DNA of 64,000 bases. Source: Pseudosulfitobacter koreensis. GTDB taxonomy: Bacteria; Pseudomonadota; Alphaproteobacteria; Rhodobacterales; Rhodobacteraceae. The position numbers and the translations under genes were made by a program. The notes under the pieces were generated by a model that saw only the letters and a list, made by a program, of their open reading frames with translations, was not told the DNA's origin and ran no database searches. Numbering within the stretch: position 1 is the stretch's first letter; each line of letters opens with the position of its first letter. Below are positions 1-7,749 of the stretch, one piece after another. The stretch is taken from NCBI RefSeq assembly GCF_024733015.1, contig NZ_JANKJG010000011.1:62001-126000 (forward strand). The letters are read 5' to 3'.

Positions 1-597
1 GATCCCCTGATCGAAATACTTCTGCTGCAACTCGGCCACCAGATCGCCGTTCTCGGCATGGACCATCGGCAGCGCGCCCAGCTCGGCACAGCGTTTGAAC
101 GACGCGAACATCTCGTCGTCCTCGATCATCAGCGCGCCCTTGTAGGCCATGAAATGCTTGAACGAGTTCACGCCCATATCCACGGCGTCCTTCATCTCGT
201 CAAAGACGTTCTCGTTCCAGCCGGTGATCGCCATGTGATAGCCGATGTCCGAACAGATCTGCGGCGCGCTCTTGCGGTGCCATTCGTTGATCGCGTTCTT
301 GATGCTGCCATCGGCGCCCGGCAGGCAGAAATCCACGATCATCGTGGTCCCGCCGACAGCGGCGGCCCAGGTGCCTGTCTCGAAGGTCTCGGCGGCGGTG
401 GTGCCCATGAACGGCATCTCAAGATGCGTGTGCGGGTCGATCCCGCCGGGGATCACATAGGCTCCCTCGGCGTCGATGTATTCGTCGCCCACCAGATCCT
501 CGCCGATGCGCACGATCTTCTCGCCCTCGATCAGCACGTCCGCTTTCCACGTCCGGTCCGCCGTGCAGACCATACCGCCCTTGATCACCTTGCTCAT
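1..597 (-). CDS. hydA: Dihydropyrimidinase / D-hydantoinase (partial, C-terminus beyond window)
   Basis: Reads leftward from an ATG at 597 off the left edge, so only about the first 199 residues are present. The product opens dihydrouracil or dihydrothymine to the N-carbamoyl-beta-amino acid, the second step of reductive pyrimidine breakdown, in the cytoplasm. Visible cyclic-amidohydrolase features are the metal-binding DPHTHLE motif near residue 58, the FKHFMAYKG stretch carrying the lysine expected to be carboxylated, and MVHAENG with a further metal histidine. It lies in the same direction as the small unknown gene and hyuC, with preA/preT nearby, which favours a pyrimidine substrate over other hydantoins. 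The gene remains open at the window edge, so its intactness cannot be judged. Confidence 0.93.
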   Translation of the reverse strand, partial: MSKVIKGGMVCTADRTWKADVLIEGEKIVRIGEDLVGDEYIDAEGAYVIPGGIDPHTHLEMPFMGTTAAETFETGTWAAAVGGTTMIVDFCLPGADGSIKNAINEWHRKSAPQICSDIGYHMAITGWNENVFDEMKDAVDMGVNSFKHFMAYKGALMIEDDEMFASFKRCAELGALPMVHAENGDLVAELQQKYFDQGI

Positions 598-638
598 GTC
601 GTCTCTCCCTGTCGTCTCATTTGTGTGGCCAGTTTCTC

Positions 639-678
639 TTGGCCTTGAATATCCCGGGGTCCGGGGCAGCGCCCCGTC
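639..678 (-). repeat. Dispersed 3'-end repeat, copy 1 (A-type)
   Basis: Begins at the base after the stop codon of the small gene ending at 679. On the plus strand it reads TTGGCC, three bases, then AATATCCCGGGG, with a GC-rich palindrome (CCGGGGC/GCCCCG) on the gene-proximal side. It shares TTGGCC-N3-AATATCC with copies at 10281-10315, 10441-10500 and 43745-43768. Confidence 0.6.
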
Positions 679-999
679 TTACACACTGGCGTAACACGCC
701 ATCGCGGGCCCATGCACGCCGATGTCCAGCGGCCCGAAGTCGCTTTCGACACAGAGCGCGAAATACCCTGCGCGCGGCATGTAGATCACCCTATAGTCAC
801 CATCGGTGCGCGTCACGGTCCAGCAGGTCTGCGTCAGCCCGCCGGAAAAGTTCACCGTCGTCGCAAAGGGCCGCACCAGCGCCGCCTGAAACGCCGCCAG
901 ATACGCGCGGTCTTTGGACGTCTCCACCGGTGCTTCGTCCACCTCGGCCTGAACCAGCAGGCCGATGCGGTCCGCGATGCTCAGGTCCGGGTCGATCAT
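679..999 (-). CDS. Conserved-looking hypothetical protein between hydantoinase and carbamoylase
   Basis: About 106 residues, with no family I recognise. I chose the ATG at 999 (MIDPDLS...) because an AAGGGG-like ribosome site lies 8-10 bases upstream. A TTG at 1023 would add eight residues and overlap hyuC by 11 bases. The protein has no signal peptide and no membrane segment. It is acidic at the N-terminus, with aromatic residues (CWTVTRTDGDYRVIYMPRAGYF) in a probable beta-rich C-terminal half. It sits 13 bases after hyuC and upstream of hydA in the same direction, so it is very probably co-transcribed with the pyrimidine-degradation enzymes. A role in that pathway is inferred from context only. 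Confidence 0.7.
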   Translation of the reverse strand: MIDPDLSIADRIGLLVQAEVDEAPVETSKDRAYLAAFQAALVRPFATTVNFSGGLTQTCWTVTRTDGDYRVIYMPRAGYFALCVESDFGPLDIGVHGPAMACYASV

Positions 1000-1012
1000 C
1001 GCGGCACACCCC

Positions 1013-2263
1013 TTATCCGACAATCTGTGCCGTCTCGACCACCGCGTGCAACAGCACTTCTGCGCCTGCCGTGGCCCATTCCTTCGAAATTTCCTCGGCC
1101 TCGTTGTGGCTCAGCCCATCGACGCAGGGGCACATCACCATCGCCGTGGGCGCCACGCGGTTGACCCAGCAGGCGTCGTGACCGGCGCCCGAAATCAGGT
1201 TCATGTGGCTGTACCCCAAACGCTCGGCGGCATTGCGCACGGCACTCACGCAGGTCTCGTCGAAGGCCACGGGATCGAATCCTCCGACCTTTTCGAAGGC
1301 GACCTCAAGCTCCATGTCGTCACAGATCTTCTGCGCCTCGACCTTCAGCCGGGCTTCCATGTCCTCGATCACCGCAAGGTCCGGCGAGCGGAAGTCGACG
1401 GTAAAGACCACCTTGCCGGGGATCACGTTGCGCGAATTGGGGTAGACGTCGATGTGCCCTGCAGCCCCCACCGCATGGGGCGCGTGGCTCCAGGCGATCT
1501 CGTCGACCTTTTCCAGTATCCGTGCCATGCCGAGGCCCGCGTTGCGGCGCATCGGCATCGGCGTCGATCCGGTGTGGGCGTCCTTGCCGGTCACGGTCAC
1601 CTGGGTCCACGACAGGCCCTGACCATGGGTGACGACGCCGATATCCTTGCCCTCGGCCTCCAGAATGGGGCCCTGTTCGATGTGCAGCTCGAAAAACGCA
1701 TGCATCTTGCGTGCGCCCACTTCCTCATCCCCGCGCCAGCCGATGCGCGCGAGTTCGTCGCCGAAGGTCTTTCCGCCCGCGTCGGTCTTGGCATAGGCCC
1801 AGTCCTGCGTGTGGATGCCCGCGAACACGCCCGACGACAGCATCGCGGGGGCAAAGCGGGTGCCTTCCTCGTTGGTAAAGTTGGTCACGACGATCGGATG
1901 TTTGGTCTTCACGTCCAGATCGTTCAGCGTGCGCAGGATTTCCAGCCCGCCCAGCACGCCCAGCACGCCGTCATACTTGCCGCCCGTGGGCTGCGTGTCG
2001 AGATGCGAGCCGACATAGACCGGCAGCGCGTCGGGGTCGGTGCCCGCGCGTTCGGCAAACATGTTGCCCATCTGGTCCAGACCCATCGTGCAGCCCGCAG
2101 CCTCGCACCACGACTGGAACAGTGCGCGGCCTTCGGCATCGGCATCGGTCAGCGTCTGGCGGTTGTTGCCGCCCGCGACACCGGGGCCGATCTTGGCCAT
2201 GTCCATCAGGCTGTCCCACAGCCTTTGCCCGTCGATCCGCAGGTTTTCCCCTGGTGCTGCCAT
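1013..2263 (-). CDS. hyuC: N-carbamoyl-amino-acid hydrolase / beta-ureidopropionase (M20-type Zn hydrolase)
   Basis: Predicted 416-residue cytoplasmic metalloenzyme of the HyuC/AmaB (M20) family. It releases CO2 and ammonia from N-carbamoyl-beta-alanine or N-carbamoyl-beta-aminoisobutyrate, the last step of reductive pyrimidine degradation. Visible features are YVGSHLDTQPTGGKYDGVLG (first metal histidine and aspartate), TNFTNEEGTRF (catalytic and metal glutamates), ELHIEQGP (metal histidine) and ISGAGHDA near the C-terminus. The start is the ATG at 2263 (MAAPGENLRIDG); upstream in-frame residues to 2362 look like untranslated sequence and contain the operator at 2297-2312. It is followed by a small unknown gene and hydA, and is divergent from the TetR regulator. 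Confidence 0.93.
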   Translation of the reverse strand: MAAPGENLRIDGQRLWDSLMDMAKIGPGVAGGNNRQTLTDADAEGRALFQSWCEAAGCTMGLDQMGNMFAERAGTDPDALPVYVGSHLDTQPTGGKYDGVLGVLGGLEILRTLNDLDVKTKHPIVVTNFTNEEGTRFAPAMLSSGVFAGIHTQDWAYAKTDAGGKTFGDELARIGWRGDEEVGARKMHAFFELHIEQGPILEAEGKDIGVVTHGQGLSWTQVTVTGKDAHTGSTPMPMRRNAGLGMARILEKVDEIAWSHAPHAVGAAGHIDVYPNSRNVIPGKVVFTVDFRSPDLAVIEDMEARLKVEAQKICDDMELEVAFEKVGGFDPVAFDETCVSAVRNAAERLGYSHMNLISGAGHDACWVNRVAPTAMVMCPCVDGLSHNEAEEISKEWATAGAEVLLHAVVETAQIVG

Positions 2264-2296
2264 ATCATCCCCCCTCGCGCTCTGCGGCGCGTGTTT

Positions 2297-2312
2297 TTGA
2301 CCATTTGGTAAA
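2297..2312. promoter_or_regulatory. RutR-type operator palindrome 1
   Basis: The sequence TTGACCATTTGGTAAA lies between the divergent hyuC (start 2263) and the TetR gene (start about 2416). It differs from the published Escherichia coli RutR consensus TTGACCA-N2-TGGTCAA at one defined position. A related site lies before preT at 5783-5798. Binding by the adjacent regulator is inferred. Confidence 0.65.
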
Positions 2313-2415
2313 TCCACGATTGCGCTCTGCACCTTTTGAGTCAAGAACTGACTGAAACACATTGCGCAGCCTTTGCGCTTCTGCCCGAATTTACAGCATC
2401 GAAAAGGGGCGCGCT

Positions 2416-3051
2416 TTGGCCGATCAACTTCCCAGGAAAACCAGCCGCATCCAGCAGCGCAACCGCCGCCGGATTCTGGACGCGGCGCTGGACGTGTTTT
2501 CGGCCCACGGCTTTCGCGGCGCGACGCTGGACCAGATCGCGGAGCAGGCGGGACTGAGCAAGCCCAATATCCTCTACTACTTTGATGGAAAAGAGGAAAT
2601 TCATGTCACGCTGCTGAGCCAGTTGATGGAAACCTGGCTGGACCCCTTGATCGCGCTGGACCCGGCGGGCGAGCCGTTGACCGAGATATTGGCCTATGTC
2701 CAACGCAAGCTGGACATGTCGCGTGATCTGCCCCGCGAGAGCCGTTTGTTCGCCAATGAAATCCTGCAAGGTGCCCCCCGGATGGACCCGCATCTGCGTG
2801 CCGATCTCAAGCCCCTGTTCGATGATCGCTGTGCCGTCATCCGCGCGTGGATGGACGCGGGGCAACTGGCGCAGGTCGATCCGCGCCATCTGATTTTCTC
2901 GATCTGGGCGACCACGCAACACTATGCCGACTTTCAGGCGCAGATCGAGGTGTTGCTGGAGGGCGAGGAGCCCATCGACGCCGCATCGCAGTTCCTGCAG
3001 ACCATGTTTCGCAACCTGCTGACACCGGGGCAGCGCACCGCCCCGGCGTGA
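2416..3051 (+). CDS. TetR-family regulator, RutR-like (pyrimidine catabolism)
   Basis: About 211 residues. The N-terminal helix-turn-helix is evident: RRRILDAALDVFSAHGF, then GATLDQIAEQAGLSKPNILYYF. The C-terminal ligand domain resembles the YcdC/RutR type (WLDPLIALDPAGEP, LFANEILQGAP, IWATTQHYADF). E. coli RutR senses uracil and thymine and controls pyrimidine degradation; the genes on both sides here perform exactly that pathway. I place the start at a TTG (2416) preceded by AAGGGG with six bases of spacing. The alternative TTG at 2362 would add 18 residues with no similarity to the family. RutR-type palindromes at 2297-2312 and 5783-5798 make autoregulation and control of both flanking operons likely. 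Confidence 0.85.
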   Translation: MADQLPRKTSRIQQRNRRRILDAALDVFSAHGFRGATLDQIAEQAGLSKPNILYYFDGKEEIHVTLLSQLMETWLDPLIALDPAGEPLTEILAYVQRKLDMSRDLPRESRLFANEILQGAPRMDPHLRADLKPLFDDRCAVIRAWMDAGQLAQVDPRHLIFSIWATTQHYADFQAQIEVLLEGEEPIDAASQFLQTMFRNLLTPGQRTAPA

Positions 3052-3058
3052 TGCGCGC

Positions 3059-4363
3059 TTACTCCGCCGCTGTCGCAGACGGGTTGTTGGGGTGCGTCGT
3101 CCAGTTGGCATAGGACGGATCGACCACCTTGCCGGTGCGCGGATCGGTGGAGCCTGCGTCCATCGGCACCATGCTGATGCAATCCTCGACCGGGCAGACG
3201 TTGACGCACAGGTTGCAGGCCACGCATTCTTCGTCGATCACGGTGAATGTGCGGTCTTCGGACATCGCAATGGCCTGGTGCGAGGTGTCTTCGCAGGCGG
3301 CAAAGCAGCGACCGCAGGAAATGCAGGCATCCTGGTCGATCCTGGCCTTGGCGACGTAGTTCAGGTTCAGCTGGTTCCAGTCGGTCACGTTCGGCACCGC
3401 CTTGCGCACCAGTTGGTCGACCGACGTCATCTCCTTGCTGTCCATATATTCCGACAGGCCCGAGATCATTTCCTGAACGATCTTGAACCCATAGGTCATC
3501 ACCGCCGTACACACCTGCACGTTGCCCGCGCCCAGTGCGAGGAATTCCGCCGCGTCGCGCCATGTGGTGACACCACCGATGCCGCTGATCGGCATGTCGG
3601 CAGTGGCGGGGTTGCGGGCAATCTCGGCCACCATGTTCAGCGCGATGGGTTTCACTGCGGGGCCGCAATAGCCGCCGTGGGTGCCCTTGCCGTCGATCAT
3701 CGGCTCGGGTGCAAAGCTGTCGAGGTTCACCGACGTGATCGAGTTGATCGTGTTGATCAGCGACACCGCGTCCGCGCCGCCCCTCTTGGCCGCCTCGGCG
3801 GGATAGAGCACGTTGGTGATGTTCGGCGTCAGCTTCACGATGACCGGCATCCGCGTGTACATCTTGCACCAGCGGGTGACCATTTCGATATATTCCGGCA
3901 CCTGCCCCACCGCGCTGCCCATGCCACGCTCGGCCATGCCGTGCGGGCAGCCAAAGTTCAGTTCGATCCCGTCCGCGCCGGTGTCCTCGACATGGGGCAG
4001 GATCGCCTTCCACGCCTCTTCCTCGCAGGGGACCATGATCGACGCGATCAGCGCCCGGTCGGGATAGTCGCGCTTGACCGCCTTCATCTCGCGCAGGTTC
4101 ACTTCCAGCGGGCGGTCGGTGATCAATTCGATGTTGTTCAGCCCCAGCAGACGGCGGTCCGCGCCCCAGATCGCGCCATAGCGCGGGCCGTTGACGTTGA
4201 CGACGGGCGGACCTTCCATGCCCAGCGTCTTCCAGACCACACCGCCCCAACCGGCCTCAAAGGCGCGGCGGACGTTGTATTCCTTGTCCGTGGGCGGCGC
4301 CGAAGCCAGCCAGAAGGGGTTTGGGCTTTTGATGCCGACGAAGTCGCTTTGCAGATTTGCCAT
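3059..4363 (-). CDS. preA: NAD-dependent dihydropyrimidine dehydrogenase, catalytic subunit PreA
   Basis: 434 residues. With PreT it reduces uracil and thymine to their 5,6-dihydro forms, the first step of reductive degradation. The N-terminal two thirds is a dihydroorotate-dehydrogenase-like FMN barrel (SPNPFWLASAPP, ELNFGCPHGMAERGMG, VKLTPNITN, GIGGVTTWRDAAEF). The C-terminal end is a two-cluster ferredoxin domain with CISCGRCFAACEDTSHQ and CVACNLCVNVCPVEDC, each giving four cysteines for a 4Fe-4S centre. The start at 4363 (MANLQSDFVG) has GGAG nine bases upstream. The gene follows preT by 35 bases in the same direction and ends 8 bases from the convergent TetR gene. Confidence 0.95.
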   Translation of the reverse strand: MANLQSDFVGIKSPNPFWLASAPPTDKEYNVRRAFEAGWGGVVWKTLGMEGPPVVNVNGPRYGAIWGADRRLLGLNNIELITDRPLEVNLREMKAVKRDYPDRALIASIMVPCEEEAWKAILPHVEDTGADGIELNFGCPHGMAERGMGSAVGQVPEYIEMVTRWCKMYTRMPVIVKLTPNITNVLYPAEAAKRGGADAVSLINTINSITSVNLDSFAPEPMIDGKGTHGGYCGPAVKPIALNMVAEIARNPATADMPISGIGGVTTWRDAAEFLALGAGNVQVCTAVMTYGFKIVQEMISGLSEYMDSKEMTSVDQLVRKAVPNVTDWNQLNLNYVAKARIDQDACISCGRCFAACEDTSHQAIAMSEDRTFTVIDEECVACNLCVNVCPVEDCISMVPMDAGSTDPRTGKVVDPSYANWTTHPNNPSATAAE

Positions 4364-4398
4364 TTTATATCTCCTCAAGGTGGGCCGCAGCCCGACCG

Positions 4399-5721
4399 TC
4401 AGCCCATCAAAGCCGAATGAATGTCCATCGCCGCATCGCGGCCTTCGGCGACTGCCGTCACCGTCAGATCGTCCCCGCCCGAGGCACAGTCGCCCCCGGC
4501 CCAGACGCCTGCGACGCTGGTGCGCCCTGTCACTGTGACGGCGATCTTGCGCCCGTCGAGGTCGGGCAGACCGTCGCCCTGCAGCGTCTGGCCGATGGCC
4601 TTGAACACCTGATCGGCGGCAAGGCGCAGCGTCTCGCCGGTGCCTTTCATCGTGGCATCGACATATTCGAACTCGATCTCGCGCACTGCACCGTTGCCGT
4701 GCACGGCGACGGGCACCGCGTGGGTCACGATCCGCACGCCCTTGCTGGCGGCCAGATCCTGCTCGAAGGGGCTGGCGTTCATTCGGTCGCGGCCACGGCG
4801 GTAGACCAGCGTGACGTTCAGCGCGCCCAGCAGCTTGGCCTGAACGGCCGCATCAATCGCGGTCATGCCGCCACCGATCACAACCACATCGCGCCCGATG
4901 GGCAGCGCGGTCAGGTCGGTCGACTGGCGCAGTTCCGAGATGAAATCGACCGCGTCCGACACGCCATCCTTGTCCTCGCCCACGGCCCCCAGCGCATTCA
5001 CGCCGCCAAGGCCCACGCCCAGGAACACCGCGTCATGGTCCGCCTTCAGCTGATCCAGCGTGAGGCCCGCGCCCAGTGCCTTGCCGGTCTCAATGCGGAT
5101 GCCGCCGATCTGCAGCAGCCAATCGACCTCGGCCTGCGCATAGCCGTTGGGTGTCTTGTAGGCGGCGATGCCGAATTCGTTCAGCCCGCCGGGTTTGGGC
5201 CGCGCGTCATAGACCACGACATCATGCCCCAGCATCGCCAGCCGGTGCGCGCAGGACAGGCCCGCAGGCCCGGCGCCGACGACGGCAACAGTCTTGCCCG
5301 TCGCCTCGGCCCGCACGAACGGATGAATGCCCTGCTGCTGCAGATGGTCGGTCGCATAGCGCTGCAACTGGCCGATCAGCACCGGCTTGCCCTCGGCGAT
5401 TTCGCGCACGCAGGCCTGTTCGCACAGCTGTTCGGTCGGGCAGACGCGGGCGCACATGCCGCCCATGATGTTCTGGCTGAGGATCGTCTTGGCCGCCGCA
5501 TCGGGCGTGCCCGTGGTGATCTGGCGAATGAACAGCGGAATGTCGATGTCGGTGGGACAGGCCGTGATGCACGGCGCGTCGTGACAGAAATAGCAGCGGT
5601 CGGCGGCGACCAGCGCCTCGTGATCGTCCAGCGGTGGGTGCAGGTCCGAAAACTGCGCCGCATAGGCACCGTGTTCCAGTCGCCCTGCCCTGATCCCCGG
5701 TGTAAATTCGTTGTCTGCCAT
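4399..5721 (-). CDS. preT: NAD-dependent dihydropyrimidine dehydrogenase, flavoprotein subunit PreT
   Basis: 440 residues, resembling the small subunit of glutamate synthase and the N-terminal half of mammalian dihydropyrimidine dehydrogenase. It passes electrons from NADH through FAD and Fe-S clusters to PreA. The N-terminal cysteine region (CYFCHDAPCITACPTDIDI, CARVCPTEQLCEQACV) should bind two 4Fe-4S clusters. A GAGPAGLSCAHRL motif binds FAD and VVIGGGMTAIDAAVQ binds the pyridine nucleotide. GGDCASGGDDLTVTAVAEG closes the FAD site. The start at 5721 (MADNEFTPG) has GGGAG upstream. It is first in the preT-preA unit, and a RutR-type palindrome lies 62 bases upstream of its start. Confidence 0.95.
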   Translation of the reverse strand: MADNEFTPGIRAGRLEHGAYAAQFSDLHPPLDDHEALVAADRCYFCHDAPCITACPTDIDIPLFIRQITTGTPDAAAKTILSQNIMGGMCARVCPTEQLCEQACVREIAEGKPVLIGQLQRYATDHLQQQGIHPFVRAEATGKTVAVVGAGPAGLSCAHRLAMLGHDVVVYDARPKPGGLNEFGIAAYKTPNGYAQAEVDWLLQIGGIRIETGKALGAGLTLDQLKADHDAVFLGVGLGGVNALGAVGEDKDGVSDAVDFISELRQSTDLTALPIGRDVVVIGGGMTAIDAAVQAKLLGALNVTLVYRRGRDRMNASPFEQDLAASKGVRIVTHAVPVAVHGNGAVREIEFEYVDATMKGTGETLRLAADQVFKAIGQTLQGDGLPDLDGRKIAVTVTGRTSVAGVWAGGDCASGGDDLTVTAVAEGRDAAMDIHSALMG

Positions 5722-5782
5722 CTTTACGCTCCCAAGACATTTTGCTGTCATCTTTGCAAAAACGCTCTCACGGAACTATTTT

Positions 5783-5798
5783 TTTATCAACTGGTAAA
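5783..5798. promoter_or_regulatory. RutR-type operator palindrome 2
   Basis: The sequence TTTATCAACTGGTAAA lies 62-77 bases upstream of preT. It shares TT-x-A-x-CA-N2-TGGTAAA with the site before hyuC and differs at three defined positions from the E. coli RutR consensus. It sits in an AT-rich patch that probably contains the preT promoter. Confidence 0.55.
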
Positions 5799-6054
5799 AA
5801 ATAAAATTTGAGGCGGAGGGTTGTACTTTCCTGCGCGGGCGCTCAAAAATGCGGCACTGCGGATCTTAGGCGTGCTTTTGCCTATTGGCTGCGCGAGTCT
5901 CATTTTGCTTGATTTTCATTGCCGCATTGTGCATACGCAAAGTGCGACGTTACACCTATCGACCACACTGCTCCTTTACCGGCCCAGTCTCTCGATCTGT
6001 CTAGACTTTGCCGACCTGCCGCATCCCGTGGGCAGTTTTTAAAGGAGAATAACG
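5799..6054 (+). other. Long non-coding leader/promoter region of cspA
   Basis: Together with the preT promoter this makes a 333-base stretch without a convincing gene. It is relatively AT-rich. A TTG-initiated open frame (5821-6042) has no ribosome site and no family features. A candidate -35 (TTGATT, 5909-5914) exists, but I see no good -10. Long untranslated leaders are common for cold-shock genes, where they serve as RNA thermosensors; whether that applies here is unknown. The cspA ribosome site AAAGGAG lies at its right end. Confidence 0.4.
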
Positions 6055-6261
6055 ATGGCTACTGGCACCGTTAAATGGTTCAACACAACAAAAGGCTACG
6101 GCTTTATCGCACCCGATGGCGGCAGCAAAGATGTGTTCGTGCACATTTCGGCTGTTGAGCGTTCGGGCCTGACCGGTCTGGCCGACAACCAAAAAGTCAC
6201 TTTCGACATCGAAAATGGCCGCGACAATCGCGAAAGCGCGATCAACATCGCACTGGCGTAA
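6055..6261 (+). CDS. cspA: Cold-shock protein, CspA family
   Basis: 68 residues, the usual length for a single cold-shock domain. The RNP1 motif KGYGFI (residues 13-18) and RNP2 VFVHIS (27-32) are intact, with the conserved [10 protein letters not shown] start. Proteins of this family bind single-stranded nucleic acid and act as RNA chaperones. AAAGGAG with seven bases of spacing precedes the ATG. The gene is monocistronic: a 333-base non-coding region lies upstream and a terminator hairpin lies 41 bases downstream. Whether this paralogue is cold-inducible cannot be read from the sequence. Confidence 0.96.
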   Translation: MATGTVKWFNTTKGYGFIAPDGGSKDVFVHISAVERSGLTGLADNQKVTFDIENGRDNRESAINIALA

Positions 6262-6302
6262 GCCTTTTGGGCGCAAGCCTTTTTGTTGACATGATAGATG
6301 AA

Positions 6303-6330
6303 ACGGGCGCTTCGGCGTCCGTTTTTGTTT
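6303..6330 (+). terminator. Rho-independent terminator of cspA
   Basis: ACGGGCGC, loop TTCG, then GCGTCCGT form an eight-pair stem with one G-U pair. The run GTTTTTGTTTG follows immediately. Confidence 0.85.
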
Positions 6331-6376
6331 GTTCCGGTTTTATTTGCAGAGGGTGCTGCGCAGCGCGGTAAGCCGC

Positions 6377-7015
6377 TCAGCTTTCGGGGAGCTCCGATAT
6401 CAGGTTCAGAACCTCCGGCCCCAGTCCCTGCACGATCTGCACCACGCCTTCCGCATTCGGATGAATGCCATCGGCCTGCATCAAGCCGCGCACCTGAGCC
6501 GGATCAATGCCGACACCCCCCATGCCTTCGAAAAAACTGGGCGCATAAAGCGTGTCGTATTGTTCGGCCAGCTCTGAATACATCGCATCGAACGCCGCCT
6601 TGTACTCGGGCCCATAGTTGCCCGGCGCCTGCATTCCGACCAGCAAGACCTCGACATCGGCCTCTGCCGCCGCCTGCAGGATACCGTCCAGATTGGCCCG
6701 GCTGACCGCCGGATCAATGCCGCGCAGCAGATCGTTGCCGCCCAGTGTGACGATCATCGCGTCCACGTCCGGCGTCAGCGTCCAGGCCGCCCGCGACAGG
6801 CCGCCCGCCGTGGTGTCGCCCGACACGCCCGCGTTCAGGATCTGCACATCGGCACCCTGTTCGCGCAGCCAGCTTTCCAATTGCGGAACAAAGCCCTCTT
6901 CCTGCGGCAGCCCGTACCCTTGGGTCAGACTGTCACCAAGGGCCGCGATCACCACAGGCTCGGCCAGGGCAGGCCCTGACAAAACAACGAGAATACCGAC
7001 TATCGCCTTGCGCAT
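6377..7015 (-). CDS. tesA: Periplasmic SGNH/GDSL esterase (TesA-like arylesterase / lysophospholipase)
   Basis: 212 residues with an N-terminal signal peptide (hydrophobic IVGILVVLSGPALA, probable cleavage after ALA near residue 18). The four SGNH blocks are present: block I ALGDSLTQGYGL with the nucleophile serine, block II glycine in NAGVSGDT, block III TLGGNDLLRG with the asparagine, and block V DGIHPNAEG with the catalytic Asp and His. Such enzymes hydrolyse acyl esters, thioesters or lysophospholipids in the periplasm. It is divergent from ybbA-ybbP, the same neighbourhood as in E. coli, which suggests joint action on lipids or lipid-linked molecules. The 50-base divergent spacer holds a palindrome. 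Confidence 0.92.
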   Translation of the reverse strand: MRKAIVGILVVLSGPALAEPVVIAALGDSLTQGYGLPQEEGFVPQLESWLREQGADVQILNAGVSGDTTAGGLSRAAWTLTPDVDAMIVTLGGNDLLRGIDPAVSRANLDGILQAAAEADVEVLLVGMQAPGNYGPEYKAAFDAMYSELAEQYDTLYAPSFFEGMGGVGIDPAQVRGLMQADGIHPNAEGVVQIVQGLGPEVLNLISELPES

Positions 7016-7039
7016 CGTGATCCAGCCTCCATATCCAAA

Positions 7040-7060
7040 CGTACCCTCTATAAAGGTACG
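7040..7060. promoter_or_regulatory. Inverted repeat in the tesA/ybbA divergent promoter
   Basis: CGTACC, nine bases, then GGTACG form a perfect six-base inverted repeat. TATAAA lies in the spacer and the AAGG ribosome site of ybbA overlaps the right arm. It could be a repressor operator or an RNA hairpin that masks the ybbA ribosome site. Confidence 0.4.
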
Positions 7061-7065
7061 AATTC

Positions 7066-7749
7066 ATGTCCGATCCAGTCCTGACCCTTGAAAATGCGAC
7101 ATTGTCGCTGGATGGCAATGCCGGGCGGGTCGAAATCCTCCACGGCATCAGCCTGCAGATCGCCGCGGGTGAAACCGTGGGTCTGGTCGGCCCTTCGGGA
7201 TCGGGCAAATCATCGCTGCTGATGCTTATGGGCGGGCTGGAACGGGCGACCGACGGCACCGTCATGGCGCTGGGGCACGATCTGACCCGGTTGGACGAGG
7301 ATGCGCTGGCGCGCTTTCGCCGCGACAACATGGGCGTGGTGTTCCAGTCGTTTCACCTGATCCCGACGATGACCGCACTGGAGAACGTCGCCACCCCGCT
7401 GGAACTGGCGGGTGTGCGCGATGCCTTTGCGCGGGCCGAGGCCGAACTCGAGACCGTCGGTCTGGGGCATCGCACCGGGCACTATCCCTCGCAGATGTCG
7501 GGCGGCGAGCAACAGCGCGTGGCGCTGGCGCGGGCGTCGGTGACGCGGCCCCGCATTTTGCTGGCGGATGAACCCACCGGCAATCTGGACCTGGCCAATG
7601 GCGATGCGATCATGGACATGCTGTTCGATCTGCGCGACCGCCACGGGGCGACGCTGGTGCTGGTGACCCATTCCAACGCGCTGGCCGAACGCTGCGACCG
7701 GGTCGTGCGGCTGGTCGATGGCCGGATCGCCGAGAAGGCCCACGCATGA
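7066..7749 (+). CDS. ybbA: ABC transporter ATP-binding protein, YbbA (LolD/MacB-like)
   Basis: 227 residues, an ATPase of the MacB/LolD class. The Walker A motif GPSGSGKS (residues 42-49), Q-loop region VVFQSFHLIPTMTALENV, signature MSGGEQQRVALARA, Walker B ILLADEPTGNLD and the switch histidine in LVLVTHS are all intact. It powers the YbbP permease, which begins within the last four bases of this gene (ATGA overlap), so translation is coupled. Family members act by mechanotransmission, pulling lipids or lipoproteins from the membrane instead of importing solutes. Divergent tesA suggests a lipid-related substrate, but the substrate is unknown. Confidence 0.94.
   Translation: MSDPVLTLENATLSLDGNAGRVEILHGISLQIAAGETVGLVGPSGSGKSSLLMLMGGLERATDGTVMALGHDLTRLDEDALARFRRDNMGVVFQSFHLIPTMTALENVATPLELAGVRDAFARAEAELETVGLGHRTGHYPSQMSGGEQQRVALARASVTRPRILLADEPTGNLDLANGDAIMDMLFDLRDRHGATLVLVTHSNALAERCDRVVRLVDGRIAEKAHA

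Noticed and set aside
5821-6042. 73-codon frame before cspA
   Set aside because: TTG start, no ribosome site, no similarity to anything I recognise; better explained as promoter and leader.
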